Positions 48,167 to 56,372 of a DNA stretch of 64,000 nucleotides are shown one piece after another; within the stretch, counting starts at the first letter, position 1; every line of letters starts with the position of its first letter. A program made the position numbers and the translations under genes. The notes below the pieces were generated by a model. That model did not search any database. It was not told the origin of the DNA and saw only the letters and a program-made list of their open reading frames with translations. The DNA comes from JBGAHD01 sp044226395 (GTDB taxonomy: Bacteria > Pseudomonadota > Gammaproteobacteria > Xanthomonadales > Ahniellaceae): assembly GCA_044226395.1 (NCBI GenBank), contig JBGAHD010000002.1, positions 868,001 through 932,000 of the forward strand, in the 5' to 3' direction.

Positions 48167-50956
48167 ATGAAGACTTCGCGATTGGCTGGGACGATTCGCG
48201 CGCTGCTGTTCGCGGGCGCGATGCTGGGGGGCGCGACCGCGCGGGCCGACGACACGACGGGCGCGACGATCTACACGCGCGCCCAGATCGAACACGCGGG
48301 CTACACGGATCTGGCCGAGTTTCTGCAGGATCTGCCCGCGCACGGCACGGGCAAGACGCTGCGCTTCGGCGGGCCCTCGCTCGAAGGCGACACCGCGGTG
48401 GACCTTCGCCGCGCGGGACTGGCGGGCACATTGTTGCTGGTTGACGGTCAGCGCTGGCTGGCGGGGCGGGGCGGCAGTTTTGATTTGAGCGCATTGCCCT
48501 TGGCCTTGGTCGAGCGCGTGGAGCTCAGTCAGGGCGGCAACGGCCCGACCGCGGGCAATCGCGGGCTCGGTTCGACGATCAATGTGATCACGCGCCAGGG
48601 CTTCGACGGCGCCGACGCCGGCGCGAGTTTCGGCCGATTTGATGAAGGCGATGGCGAGCGCACCACGGCCGATTTCGCGATCGGCGCGACCAGCGAGCGC
48701 GCGGCGGTGAGTCTGATCGCGGCCTACAGCGACTACGAAGGCTTGCTCGCCGGTGATCGCGACATCAGCGTTCCGCCGGTCGCCGGTTTGCCGTCCGATC
48801 GGCTCAGCGGTGGCGCCAGCACGACCACGCCGTTCGGGCGCTTCGGCTTCGGGTCGGGTGGCGGGCGATTGCCGAACGGTTCGTTGGGCAACTTGACCCT
48901 AATTCCCGGGCGCGCGGGCACGGCGAGCGGCGATTTCCGCCTGTTCAATCCCGAAGGCGATGCCTACAACTTCCAGCCTTTCGTCAGTCTGCTCATGCCG
49001 AGCGAGCGCACTCAGGTCGCCACCTCGGCGCGTTACGCGCTGACCGACCACATCACCGCGCACCTCGGCGCGTTCTATGCCGAGCGGCGTAGCGAGCAAC
49101 GCCTAGGCGCGCCGCTGCTGATCACGGGCACCGCGGCCGGCGGCGCGGCGCGTGTGCCGATTCCAGCGACGCAGGCGTACAACCCCTTCGGCGTGCCGGT
49201 GACGCGCGCGCAGTTTCGCTTGGTCGGGCTCGATCGCGACTTTGAGCAGGACGTCGATACGTTGCGCTTCAACGCCGGGCTCGATGGTCACTTTGACTGG
49301 GGCGAGCGCGCGGTCGCGTGGCGCGTGGGCGCGGTCCGCGCCGATATCGAAAGCCATCAGATCGGTACCGGCGTGCTCGACACCGGGGCCATGTTGAATG
49401 CCCTCGGCCCGAGTTTCCAAGATGCCGCCGGGGTCTGGCGCTGTGGCACGAGCACGGCCGTGATCGCCGGCTGCGTGCCGCTGAACATTTTCGGCGGGCC
49501 CGCGGGATTGAGCGCCGAGATGCTCGACTATGTCTCGACCCTCTCGCAACAAAGCGAGGAGATCGAGCAGTGGCAGTACTACGCGGGCGCGCGCGCCGAG
49601 GTGTTCGAGCTGCCCGCGGGCGCGATGACGCTCGACGTGAGTTATCTGCATCGCGACGAGCAGGGGTTCGTGATTCCCGATGCCTTCATCGCCAGCGGGG
49701 GCAGCCCCACGACAGGCAATGTGCCCGCGCAGTCCGAGTTCTCCGTCGATGCCTTCGGCGCGGTACTGGATGTGCCGCTGCTCGCCGATGCGCCGTGGGC
49801 GCGCGCGTTGAACTTGCAGCTGTCGGCCGATCTCAGCCGGTTCGACAACGACCATGAAGCGTTCTCGCCCGGGCTGACGCTGCACTGGGATGTCAATGAC
49901 GAATGGTCGGTCAGCCTCGCCAATGACCATGGCTTGCGTGAACCCAGCGTGGTGGAGCTCGGCAGCGAAGTTCGGCAGTTCCTCTATTCTCCCATCGACC
50001 CTTGCACGTCAGAGGCTCAACCCATGGGCGATGTGCTCGCGCGGTGTCGCGCCGGTTTTGGCGGCATTCTTCCCACACCCGTGGGTCTCGCGACCGCGGG
50101 TGGCATTGTCTTCGTCTCGACTGGCGGTAATGCGGATCTCGCGCCCGAGCGCTCGAGGCTTCGCGAATGGAACATCCACTATCGCCCCGAGTGGGGGCGT
50201 GGCCTGACCGTCGATCTGACGTGGTACGAGCAAGACCTGCGACGCCAAATCGGCATCGTTAGCGCCCAGGAGCTGCTCGATCGGTGCTATGTGCGCGGTC
50301 AGGCGGCGTCGTGCGTGGGCATCGTCCGCGAAGCGTCGGGCACTTTGCTAACTATCGATACCGGCTTCTACAACACGCCCTGGCGCACGCATGTCGAGGG
50401 CTACGAACTGCATGCCGCGCATTCGCTCGAGGCCGCGTTCGGCACCCTGACCTTCGACTTCCTCGCGCACTATCTGGCGCGATGGGAGCGCGAAGGCGTC
50501 GATCAAGGCCCGGCGACCTTCACCTCGATCGGCGAACGCAATGGCACCGATGGCGCAATTCATCGCTTGCGCGCGAACCTGGGCGCGACGTGGCAACGTG
50601 GCGACTATGCGGTGTCCTTGGGCGCGCGGTACTACTCGGCGGTCGATGGCGCGTGCTTGCCGGGACTCGACGCCACGCCAGGCGCCGACTTCGCGCGGGT
50701 CTGCGACGATCCCGAGCGAGCCATCTACCAGGGCAGCTACTTGGCGCCATCCCCCGCCGATCGCGCGGGCAGCACCTGGTTCACCGACGCGCAGATTCGC
50801 TGGAACGCGCCGTGGAATGCGCAGCTGAGCCTGACCGTGCGCAATCTTCTCGACCAGGATCCGCCGACGGTTTACGACGGCGTCGAAGGCAACTTCGATC
50901 CGCAGTATCCGGTGCCCGGGCGCTTCTGGTTCATCGCCTATCGACAGGCGTTCTGA
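48167..50956 (+). CDS. TonB-dependent outer-membrane receptor
   Basis: 929 residues from ATG 48167, with AAGGGAGG (48151-48158) upstream; 26 upstream in-frame codons are untranslated leader. Signal peptide MKTSRLAGTIRALLFAGAMLGGATARA. Plug domain: TIYTRAQIEHAGYTDLAEFL, VDGQRWLAGR and LVERVELSQGGNGPTAGNRG with LGSTINVITRQG; no clear TonB box. The long barrel contains extended loops (e.g. around 410-470 and 640-680) with several Cys pairs and ends RFWFIAYRQAF. It belongs to the receptor type with oar-like long barrels. The ligand is unknown. It has its own promoter and is separated by a terminator from the gamma-glutamyltransferase gene. Confidence 0.9.
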   Translation: MKTSRLAGTIRALLFAGAMLGGATARADDTTGATIYTRAQIEHAGYTDLAEFLQDLPAHGTGKTLRFGGPSLEGDTAVDLRRAGLAGTLLLVDGQRWLAGRGGSFDLSALPLALVERVELSQGGNGPTAGNRGLGSTINVITRQGFDGADAGASFGRFDEGDGERTTADFAIGATSERAAVSLIAAYSDYEGLLAGDRDISVPPVAGLPSDRLSGGASTTTPFGRFGFGSGGGRLPNGSLGNLTLIPGRAGTASGDFRLFNPEGDAYNFQPFVSLLMPSERTQVATSARYALTDHITAHLGAFYAERRSEQRLGAPLLITGTAAGGAARVPIPATQAYNPFGVPVTRAQFRLVGLDRDFEQDVDTLRFNAGLDGHFDWGERAVAWRVGAVRADIESHQIGTGVLDTGAMLNALGPSFQDAAGVWRCGTSTAVIAGCVPLNIFGGPAGLSAEMLDYVSTLSQQSEEIEQWQYYAGARAEVFELPAGAMTLDVSYLHRDEQGFVIPDAFIASGGSPTTGNVPAQSEFSVDAFGAVLDVPLLADAPWARALNLQLSADLSRFDNDHEAFSPGLTLHWDVNDEWSVSLANDHGLREPSVVELGSEVRQFLYSPIDPCTSEAQPMGDVLARCRAGFGGILPTPVGLATAGGIVFVSTGGNADLAPERSRLREWNIHYRPEWGRGLTVDLTWYEQDLRRQIGIVSAQELLDRCYVRGQAASCVGIVREASGTLLTIDTGFYNTPWRTHVEGYELHAAHSLEAAFGTLTFDFLAHYLARWEREGVDQGPATFTSIGERNGTDGAIHRLRANLGATWQRGDYAVSLGARYYSAVDGACLPGLDATPGADFARVCDDPERAIYQGSYLAPSPADRAGSTWFTDAQIRWNAPWNAQLSLTVRNLLDQDPPTVYDGVEGNFDPQYPVPGRFWFIAYRQAF

Positions 50957-51074
50957 TCCGGATGCCGTGGTCATCGCCCCTCTCCAGGCGGGCGGTGGCC
51001 GCGGTGTCGCGGATCCCGGGGCGCGGCGCCGCGTCCCGGGTTGTCCGCGGCCGGTCGCTATCGCTGGGCTCGGC

Positions 51075-51084
51075 CGCGGTGTAG
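51075..51084 (+). promoter_or_regulatory. Repeated element 33 nt before first ParA gene
   Basis: The 10-mer CGCGGTGTAG ends exactly 33 nt before GTG 51117. The same 10-mer ends exactly 33 nt before the second ParA start. With the following bases it resembles a -10 region (TAGATT here). Confidence 0.45.
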
Positions 51085-51116
51085 ATTGCAGGCCAGTCCA
51101 CGGCACGAGCGCGGCT

Positions 51117-51842
51117 GTGCAGCGCATTCTCATCGCCAGCACGAAAGGCGGTTGCGGCAAGACCACGTTGACGACCAATCTCGCCGTGGCCTACGCCCGC
51201 ATCGGGCGGCGCGTGGTGATTGTCGATTGTGATCAGCAGGCCTCTTCGATCGAATGGGCCAAGGCGCGTGGGACCTCGGCGCCCGTGATTCCCGTGATTC
51301 CCAGCGCCGATAACGGCCAGGGCATCACCACGGTGTGGTCGCTCAAGATTCCACCGGGCACGCAGATCGCGTTGATCGATACGCCCGCGGGACTGCGCCG
51401 CAATCAGATCGCCGAGCTCACGCGTCGCTGCGACACCATCGTGGTGCCGGTGGTGCCTTCGGCCATCGACTTGCGCGCGACCTTGCCGTTTCTCGCCGAG
51501 CTCAAGCAGATCCAGGCCATTCGCTCCGGCCAGGTGCGCGTGGCCCTGGTCGCCAATCGCATGCGCGAACGCACCGTGGCCGCGCGCGAACTGCGCGCCT
51601 TGGGCGAAGAGCTGCCGTTTCCGCTGATCACCGTCGTGCGCGATACCCAGGCTTATGTGCTGGCCGCGACCGTGGGCAAGGGCGTGTTCGACTTCGCCAC
51701 CGCCGCCACGCAGGAATGTCGCGACGATTGGCAGCCCTTGCTGCATTGGCTCGAACCGCCCGGCGCCAGCGCGCAACCGCAGTTGCAGCTCGGCGCCGAA
51801 ACGCCGCCACCGCCGGCGATTCTCGCGGGTGGCTCGGGCTGA
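51117..51842 (+). CDS. ParA-family ATPase, first of tandem pair
   Basis: 241 residues from GTG 51117; the open frame reaches back to 50967 but overlaps the intergenic DNA with no ATG of good context, and GTG matches the start of the neighbouring paralogue. Deviant Walker A KGGCGKTT (residues 10-17, with the extra signature Lys10), then IVDCDQQASS, a LIDTPAG Walker B-like segment and DTIVVPVVPSAIDL. ParA ATPases form ATP sandwich dimers, bind DNA or partners, and position cargo such as plasmids or protein complexes. No ParB or DNA-site candidate lies nearby. The C-terminus is Pro-rich (QLQLGAETPPPPAILAGG). Confidence 0.9.
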   Translation: MQRILIASTKGGCGKTTLTTNLAVAYARIGRRVVIVDCDQQASSIEWAKARGTSAPVIPVIPSADNGQGITTVWSLKIPPGTQIALIDTPAGLRRNQIAELTRRCDTIVVPVVPSAIDLRATLPFLAELKQIQAIRSGQVRVALVANRMRERTVAARELRALGEELPFPLITVVRDTQAYVLAATVGKGVFDFATAATQECRDDWQPLLHWLEPPGASAQPQLQLGAETPPPPAILAGGSG

Positions 51843-51864
51843 TTCGCTTCCGCAAGGCTTGGCT

Positions 51865-51874
51865 CGCGGTGTAG
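51865..51874 (+). promoter_or_regulatory. Repeated element 33 nt before second ParA gene
   Basis: Identical CGCGGTGTAG, ending 33 nt before ATG 51907. The leader's end GCGGCTG just before the start is also shared with the first gene, so promoter and leader look duplicated along with the gene. Confidence 0.45.
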
Positions 51875-51906
51875 TCTCCGATCACGCGCAAACGGGAGAG
51901 CGGCTG

Positions 51907-52539
51907 ATGCTGAAGATCCTCGTGGCAAGCTCCAAGGGTGGTTGCGGCAAGTCCACGCTGACGACCAATCTGGCCGCGCACTACGCCCAGTCGGGCAAGA
52001 ACACGGCCATTGTCGACGCGGATCGTCAGGGATCGAGCTTCCGCTGGTGCGAAAAACGCCCCGAAGGCGTGCCCGGCGTGCTGGGCATTGCGGGCACGCG
52101 CAAGGGTTGGGCCGACAAGCTGCCCGATGACACCCAGCGCGTGATCGTCGACAGCGCCGCCGGTACGCACGGCGACGACCTGGGCAATCTGGTCGAGGCG
52201 GTCGATGGCGTGGTCGTGCCGGTGCTGCCCTCGACCTTCGATCTCGAGGCCACCCAGGCCTATGTCGCCGAGCTCCAGTCTCTGCCCAAGATCAAGCGCG
52301 GTCGCGTCGCCGTGGCCCTGGTCGCCAATCGTCTGCGACCGTGGACCCTGGCCAGCCAGCGCGCGATCGAGGAGATCAAGAAGCTGCCGTTTCCCCTGGT
52401 CGCGCAACTGCGCGATTCGAGCGGTTACGTGGTGCTGACCGGTCTGGGCAAGAGCATCTTCGACTACGGCTCCGAGCACGTGGTCAGCCATCAGGACGAT
52501 TGGTCGCCGCTGCTGAAGTGGCTCAAGAAGCTCGACTGA
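51907..52539 (+). CDS. ParA-family ATPase, second of tandem pair
   Basis: 210 residues from ATG 51907 with GGGAG (51894-51898). It starts MLKILVASSKGGCGKSTLTT, so Walker A is KGGCGKST (residues 10-17), followed by AIVDADRQGSS, RVIVDSAAGTHGDDL and GVVVPVLPSTFDLEAT. Blocks such as LPFPL, VALVANR and DDWxPLLxWL are shared with the first copy, showing a tandem duplication. It lacks the Pro-rich tail of the first. Function as for the first copy: dynamic positioning or partition, partner unknown. The pair may form a heterodimer, which is inference. Confidence 0.9.
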   Translation: MLKILVASSKGGCGKSTLTTNLAAHYAQSGKNTAIVDADRQGSSFRWCEKRPEGVPGVLGIAGTRKGWADKLPDDTQRVIVDSAAGTHGDDLGNLVEAVDGVVVPVLPSTFDLEATQAYVAELQSLPKIKRGRVAVALVANRLRPWTLASQRAIEEIKKLPFPLVAQLRDSSGYVVLTGLGKSIFDYGSEHVVSHQDDWSPLLKWLKKLD

Positions 52540-52650
52540 GGGCCGCGGTCGGCGGCGTCCCGCCGCTGGCATTGAATACCCGGGTCGTGAATGCCGCGCG
52601 CGCGTCGGCGGCTTCTCCGTGGCTGCGGAAACCGTCGCGATAAGCATCGA

Positions 52651-52740
52651 TAATCCATTCATGATGATGCCATGGAGTGGATTAAATTACTGTATCGATT
52701 GCGATAAATGGCAAATAATGGATTCATGAATCCATTCATG
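52651..52740 (+). promoter_or_regulatory. AT-rich control region with 20-bp palindrome before the HipA-like kinase
   Basis: An AT-rich island in otherwise GC-rich DNA. It contains a perfect 20-bp palindrome at 52717-52736 (centre ATTCATGAAT), a 12-bp direct repeat AATCCATTCATG at 52652-52663 and 52729-52740, and a further inverted pair TAATCCA (52651-52657) with TGGATTA (52678-52684). If ATG 52753 is the start and GATAAA (52704-52709) the -10, the palindrome sits at the transcription start, where the protein's own helix-turn-helix could bind. Confidence 0.65.
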
Positions 52741-52752
52741 CCAATCTATGCC

Positions 52753-54114
52753 ATGGCTTCCGTCTCCGACCTTCTGACCACGCTGGGCGCGCGCGGCCTC
52801 ATGCCCGCGGCGCACCTGCAAAGCGCCTTGGGCGTGAGTCAACCGACCCTGTCGCGGCTGATCCGTGGCGCCGACGAACGGGTCGTTCGCCTGGGCGCGG
52901 CGCGCGCGAGTCAGTACGCGGCGCGACGTGGCGTGCGTCAGCTTGGCGATCATTGGCCTTTGTTCCGGATCGATGGTCAGGGGCGGGCGCAGGAGGCTGG
53001 GCAACTGTCGGCCCTGGGCGCCGGACAGTTTCTATTCGAGCCGGCGCCGGCCAACGCGATTGCCGGCATCGAGACGCCAGCCGTGTTTCCCGACCTGCCG
53101 TGGTTCCTGGACGATCTGCGTCCGCAGGGTTTTCTCGGCCGCGCCTTCGCGCACCGCGTGGCCGAGCGGTTGGATCTGCCGGTCGACCTGCATCGCTGGA
53201 CCGCCGAGCATCACTTGGTCGCCTGGTTGTCGGAGGGCGACGACCTTCCGGGCGATCTCGTCCTGGGCGAACGCATGGCGACGCGCGCCTTACGCCGCTC
53301 GCCCGACCATCCCGAATGGGTCGACGAGGCCGCGCGACCGCAGCGTTACGCCGCCCTGGCCGAAGCCGCGATGCAGGGTCAGACCATCGGCTCCTCGGCC
53401 GGTGGCGAGCAACCCAAGTTCACGGCCAGCGTGCGCGATGCCGATGGCCTGGTGCGTGCCGTCATCGTCAAGTTCACCGAAGCGCAGCATTCGCCGGCCA
53501 AGCGCCGCTGGTGCGATCTGTTGATCGCCGAATACCACGCCCTGCGCGCCCTGGCCGACATCGGCATCGAAGCGGCCACCAGCGAGTTGGTCGTCGCCGG
53601 CGAGCGGCTATGCCTGGAAGTCACGCGCTTCGACCGACTCGGCGCCTACGGTCGGCGCGGGGTGATCTCCTTGTTGGCGCTGTCGATGCAGTTCGATGGC
53701 GGCCTCGACGCTTGGCCCGCGCTGGCGCGGCGGCTTCGCGCGGCCGGCTATCTCGACGTCGGCGCGGTCAATCGCTTGGCCACCGTCTGGTGGTTCGGCG
53801 TGCTGATCGCCAATACCGACATGCATCTGGCCAATGCCGCGTGCTTTCTCGATGCCGGTCGGCCGCTGACCCTGGCGCCGGTGTTCGACATGTTGCCCAT
53901 GGCCTATCGTCCGGCCGGCAATGGCGAAATCGTGCCGCGGCGCTTCGAGCCCGCGTTGCCGCTGCCGATCGATCTCGAAGCGTGGCGCCGCGCCGCGGGC
54001 GCGGCGAGCGCGTGCTGGGCGCGTATTGCCGGAGACGCGCGCGTGTCGATGGCTTTTCGCGAGATCGCGCGCGCCAATGGCGCCGCGGTAGACGCGCTGC
54101 GCGAGCGAACCTGA
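52753..54114 (+). CDS. HipA-like kinase with N-terminal HTH (YjjJ/HipH type)
   Basis: 453 residues from ATG 52753; in-frame ATGs at 52708, 52726 and 52738 would place the palindrome inside the coding region, and the length from 52753 fits E. coli YjjJ (443). An N-terminal helix-turn-helix (~17-40, LQSALGVSQPTLSRLIRG) is fused to a HipA-type kinase: Gly-rich SSAGGEQPKF (~214), VKF lysine (~240), catalytic NTDMHLAN (~355, the NxDxHxxN loop) and metal Asp in FDMLPM (~378). HipA kinases phosphorylate tRNA synthetases and stop growth; YjjJ is a stand-alone HipA homologue. No separate HipB-like antitoxin gene is present, so control is probably by its own HTH. Confidence 0.88.
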   Translation: MASVSDLLTTLGARGLMPAAHLQSALGVSQPTLSRLIRGADERVVRLGAARASQYAARRGVRQLGDHWPLFRIDGQGRAQEAGQLSALGAGQFLFEPAPANAIAGIETPAVFPDLPWFLDDLRPQGFLGRAFAHRVAERLDLPVDLHRWTAEHHLVAWLSEGDDLPGDLVLGERMATRALRRSPDHPEWVDEAARPQRYAALAEAAMQGQTIGSSAGGEQPKFTASVRDADGLVRAVIVKFTEAQHSPAKRRWCDLLIAEYHALRALADIGIEAATSELVVAGERLCLEVTRFDRLGAYGRRGVISLLALSMQFDGGLDAWPALARRLRAAGYLDVGAVNRLATVWWFGVLIANTDMHLANAACFLDAGRPLTLAPVFDMLPMAYRPAGNGEIVPRRFEPALPLPIDLEAWRRAAGAASACWARIAGDARVSMAFREIARANGAAVDALRERT

Positions 54115-54115
54115 C

Positions 54116-55597
54116 CTAGTCGGCCGGCACGGTGCGCGTGCGCGCCCATTCGCGCAGGCCTTCGACCTTCTCGGCCATCAGCACCGACAGCGGACGCGTG
54201 TTGGCCAGTTCGTTCAAGACGTGATCCTGGCCCAGATGGCCGTTCTCGCCGTGCGCCGTGTACAGCGCGGCGACCACGGCCTGCTCGATCTCGGCGCCGG
54301 AAAAGCCCTCGCTGGCTTGCACCAGACGATCGAGCTCGAACGCCTCCCAATCGACCTTGCGCTTGTCGAAGTGCAGGCGAAAGATCTCCGCGCGCACCGC
54401 CGGCCCGGGCAGATCGACGAAGAAGATCTCGTCAAAGCGGCCCTTGCGCAGCAATTCCGCCGGCAACTCGAGCACGGCATTGGCCGTGGCCACCAGGAAC
54501 ACCTTGCTGCGACGCTCGGCCATCCAGGTCAATAGATAACCGAGGATGCGCTTGGACACGCCGTCGTCGCTGCTCGAGGTCGCCAGGCCTTTTTCGATTT
54601 CGTCGATCCACAGCACGCACGGGGCCAAGGCCTCGGCGCTCTTGAGCGACTCGCGCAAATTGCGCTCGGTCTCGCCATGAAACTTGTTGTACAGCGCGCC
54701 GAAGTCCAACCGCACCAGGGGCACGCCGAAGCCGCCGGCCACGGCCTTGGCCGCGAGGCTCTTGCCGCAACCTTGCACGCCCAACAGCAACACGCCCTTG
54801 GGTGGATCGAGCGTGGCCGGCGCGTTCTCGCCCAGGAACACGGCTCGGCGCTGCGCGACCCAGGTCTTCAGACGCGACAGCCCCGCGACCTCGGAAAACC
54901 GCGCCGTGTGATATTCGAAGTGCAGCAAACCACCCTTGTCGAGCAACTCGAACTTGAGCTTGGCGAGCTCGGGCAGATCCTCGACATTGAGCGCGCCGTC
55001 GCGATGGATCAGATGTCGCGCGATGCGCCGCGCGTCGCGCAGCGGCAGGCCGGCGAGGTTGCGCACCACGATCTTGAGCGCCTGGTTGTCGATCTGCACG
55101 CGCTTGCCGCCGTGCTCGCGCGAATAGACGAAGGCTTCGTCGCGCACGAGCTTGCTCAGCGCCGCCTCGTCGGGCAGGGCGAGTTCGAACTTCACCGCCT
55201 CGCCCTCGACCTCGGGCACCAGCTCCACGCGCGGGCCGATCAGCACCAGGGTGTGCGGCGCGCTGCCCTGACGGCCGATGATCTCGCGCAGCAGGCGCAA
55301 GGTCATGGCGTAGCGCAGGTAGGGATGAAAGTCCGCCAGCAGATAGATGCCGCGCTCGGCGTGACTCTTAATCGCGAGCAGGGTCTGCGAGGCATCGGGC
55401 GCGATCGGCGTGGTCTGCTCGGATTCGAGATCGATGCGCACCAGGCCGTCGGTGATCGACCAGCGGTACAGCGGCCGCCAGATCTGTCCGACCACGTGGC
55501 GGAAGGTCTCGATGATGCGGCTTTCCTCGCCCGAGTCGATCGTGATCAAGGCGGTGCCGGCCCGGATCAGGGTGGCCAGATCTTGAACTTCGGACAT
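54116..55597 (-). CDS. Ycf46-like AAA ATPase
   Basis: 493 residues from ATG 55597. The N-terminal ~230 residues are the Ycf46-type regulatory part (DLATLIRAGTALITIDSGEE, RGIYLLADFHPYL). The AAA domain follows: Walker A GVQGCGKS (273-280), Walker B CVLWIDE (327-333), sensor-1 ATAN (370-373) and arginine finger LLRKGRFDEIF (~383-391). Homologues (Ycf46 of algae and cyanobacteria) are linked to regulation of carbon uptake or protein remodelling; function here unknown. It is convergent with the HipA-like kinase, with one base between stops, and divergent from an oxygenase operon, 73 nt away. Confidence 0.9.
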   Translation of the reverse strand: MSEVQDLATLIRAGTALITIDSGEESRIIETFRHVVGQIWRPLYRWSITDGLVRIDLESEQTTPIAPDASQTLLAIKSHAERGIYLLADFHPYLRYAMTLRLLREIIGRQGSAPHTLVLIGPRVELVPEVEGEAVKFELALPDEAALSKLVRDEAFVYSREHGGKRVQIDNQALKIVVRNLAGLPLRDARRIARHLIHRDGALNVEDLPELAKLKFELLDKGGLLHFEYHTARFSEVAGLSRLKTWVAQRRAVFLGENAPATLDPPKGVLLLGVQGCGKSLAAKAVAGGFGVPLVRLDFGALYNKFHGETERNLRESLKSAEALAPCVLWIDEIEKGLATSSSDDGVSKRILGYLLTWMAERRSKVFLVATANAVLELPAELLRKGRFDEIFFVDLPGPAVRAEIFRLHFDKRKVDWEAFELDRLVQASEGFSGAEIEQAVVAALYTAHGENGHLGQDHVLNELANTRPLSVLMAEKVEGLREWARTRTVPAD

Positions 55598-55655
55598 GCG
55601 CGGATCGTCGACGGGACCTGATCACAGCCTATCAGAAGCCCCGCGTGCGCCGGAT

Positions 55656-55664
55656 TGCTACACT
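55656..55664 (+). promoter_or_regulatory. Extended -10 promoter, predicted leaderless start
   Basis: TGCTACACT matches TGn-TAnnnT and ends 7 nt before GTG 55671, so transcription would begin at or within a base of the start codon. No -35 is evident and no Shine-Dalgarno sequence precedes the gene. Confidence 0.5.
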
Positions 55665-55670
55665 GCGCGC

Positions 55671-56372
55671 GTGATCAACAACGAACTGCCCTTGCCGCAC
55701 TGGCGCGATCTGCTTGTCCGTCACGGACGCGTCCAGGTCACCGATTATTTGCAGCCCGAGGCCGCGCAAGCGCTGCGCGAATGCCTGGAGCGCGACGTGC
55801 CCTGGACCCTGGCCGCGCACGATGGCCCGACCCCGCGCACGATCACGCCCGAAGAGCGCGCCACGCTCGGCCCCGAAGGCGAGCGCGCGGTGATCGAGCG
55901 TTGCTACGCGCGCGCCCGCGAAGGCTATAGCTTCGCCTACGAGTCCTACATGATGGTGCGCGCGTACAAAGAGAAGCGCGACCCCGGCCTGCTGCTGCAT
56001 CGCGTGCTGGAATTCCTCAACAGCCCCGACTATCTCGAATTCGCGCGCGCGCTCACGCACGACCCGCGCATCCGCCGCATGAATGCCCAGGCGACGTGCT
56101 ATCGCCCAGGCCATTTCCTGAAATCGCACAACGACGTCGAGCCCGAGGAAGGTCGGCTGTATGCCTATGTCATCAACCTCACGCGCGACTGGGACGTCGA
56201 CTGGGGCGGGCAATTGCAGTTCTTCGATGACACCGGCGCGGTCACCGCGACCTTGATGCCGCGCTACAACTCGCTGTCGATCTTCAAGATTCCCGCCGCG
56301 CACGCGGTGACCCTGGTGGCGCCCTGGGCGCTGGGATCGCGCTACGCCATCACCGGCTGGATGCTCTCATGA
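55671..56372 (+). CDS. 2OG-Fe(II) oxygenase-family protein
   Basis: 233 residues from GTG 55671, without a Shine-Dalgarno; a leaderless mRNA is likely. The iron site is prolyl-hydroxylase-like: FLKSHNDVE (His, Asp), the strand DWDVDWGGQLQFFD, a distal His in IPAAHAVTLV and an Arg in GSRYAITGW. The N-terminal half is helical (YLQPEAAQALRECLERDVP). It shares the WDxxWGGxxxFFD block with the oxygenase at 35273-35839. Its stop overlaps the start of the next gene by ATGA, so the two are coupled. Substrate unknown. Confidence 0.85.
   Translation: MINNELPLPHWRDLLVRHGRVQVTDYLQPEAAQALRECLERDVPWTLAAHDGPTPRTITPEERATLGPEGERAVIERCYARAREGYSFAYESYMMVRAYKEKRDPGLLLHRVLEFLNSPDYLEFARALTHDPRIRRMNAQATCYRPGHFLKSHNDVEPEEGRLYAYVINLTRDWDVDWGGQLQFFDDTGAVTATLMPRYNSLSIFKIPAAHAVTLVAPWALGSRYAITGWMLS

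Noticed and set aside
52540..52570. Short 6-bp hairpin after the second ParA gene
   Set aside because: Stem too short and no T-run to call it a terminator with any confidence.
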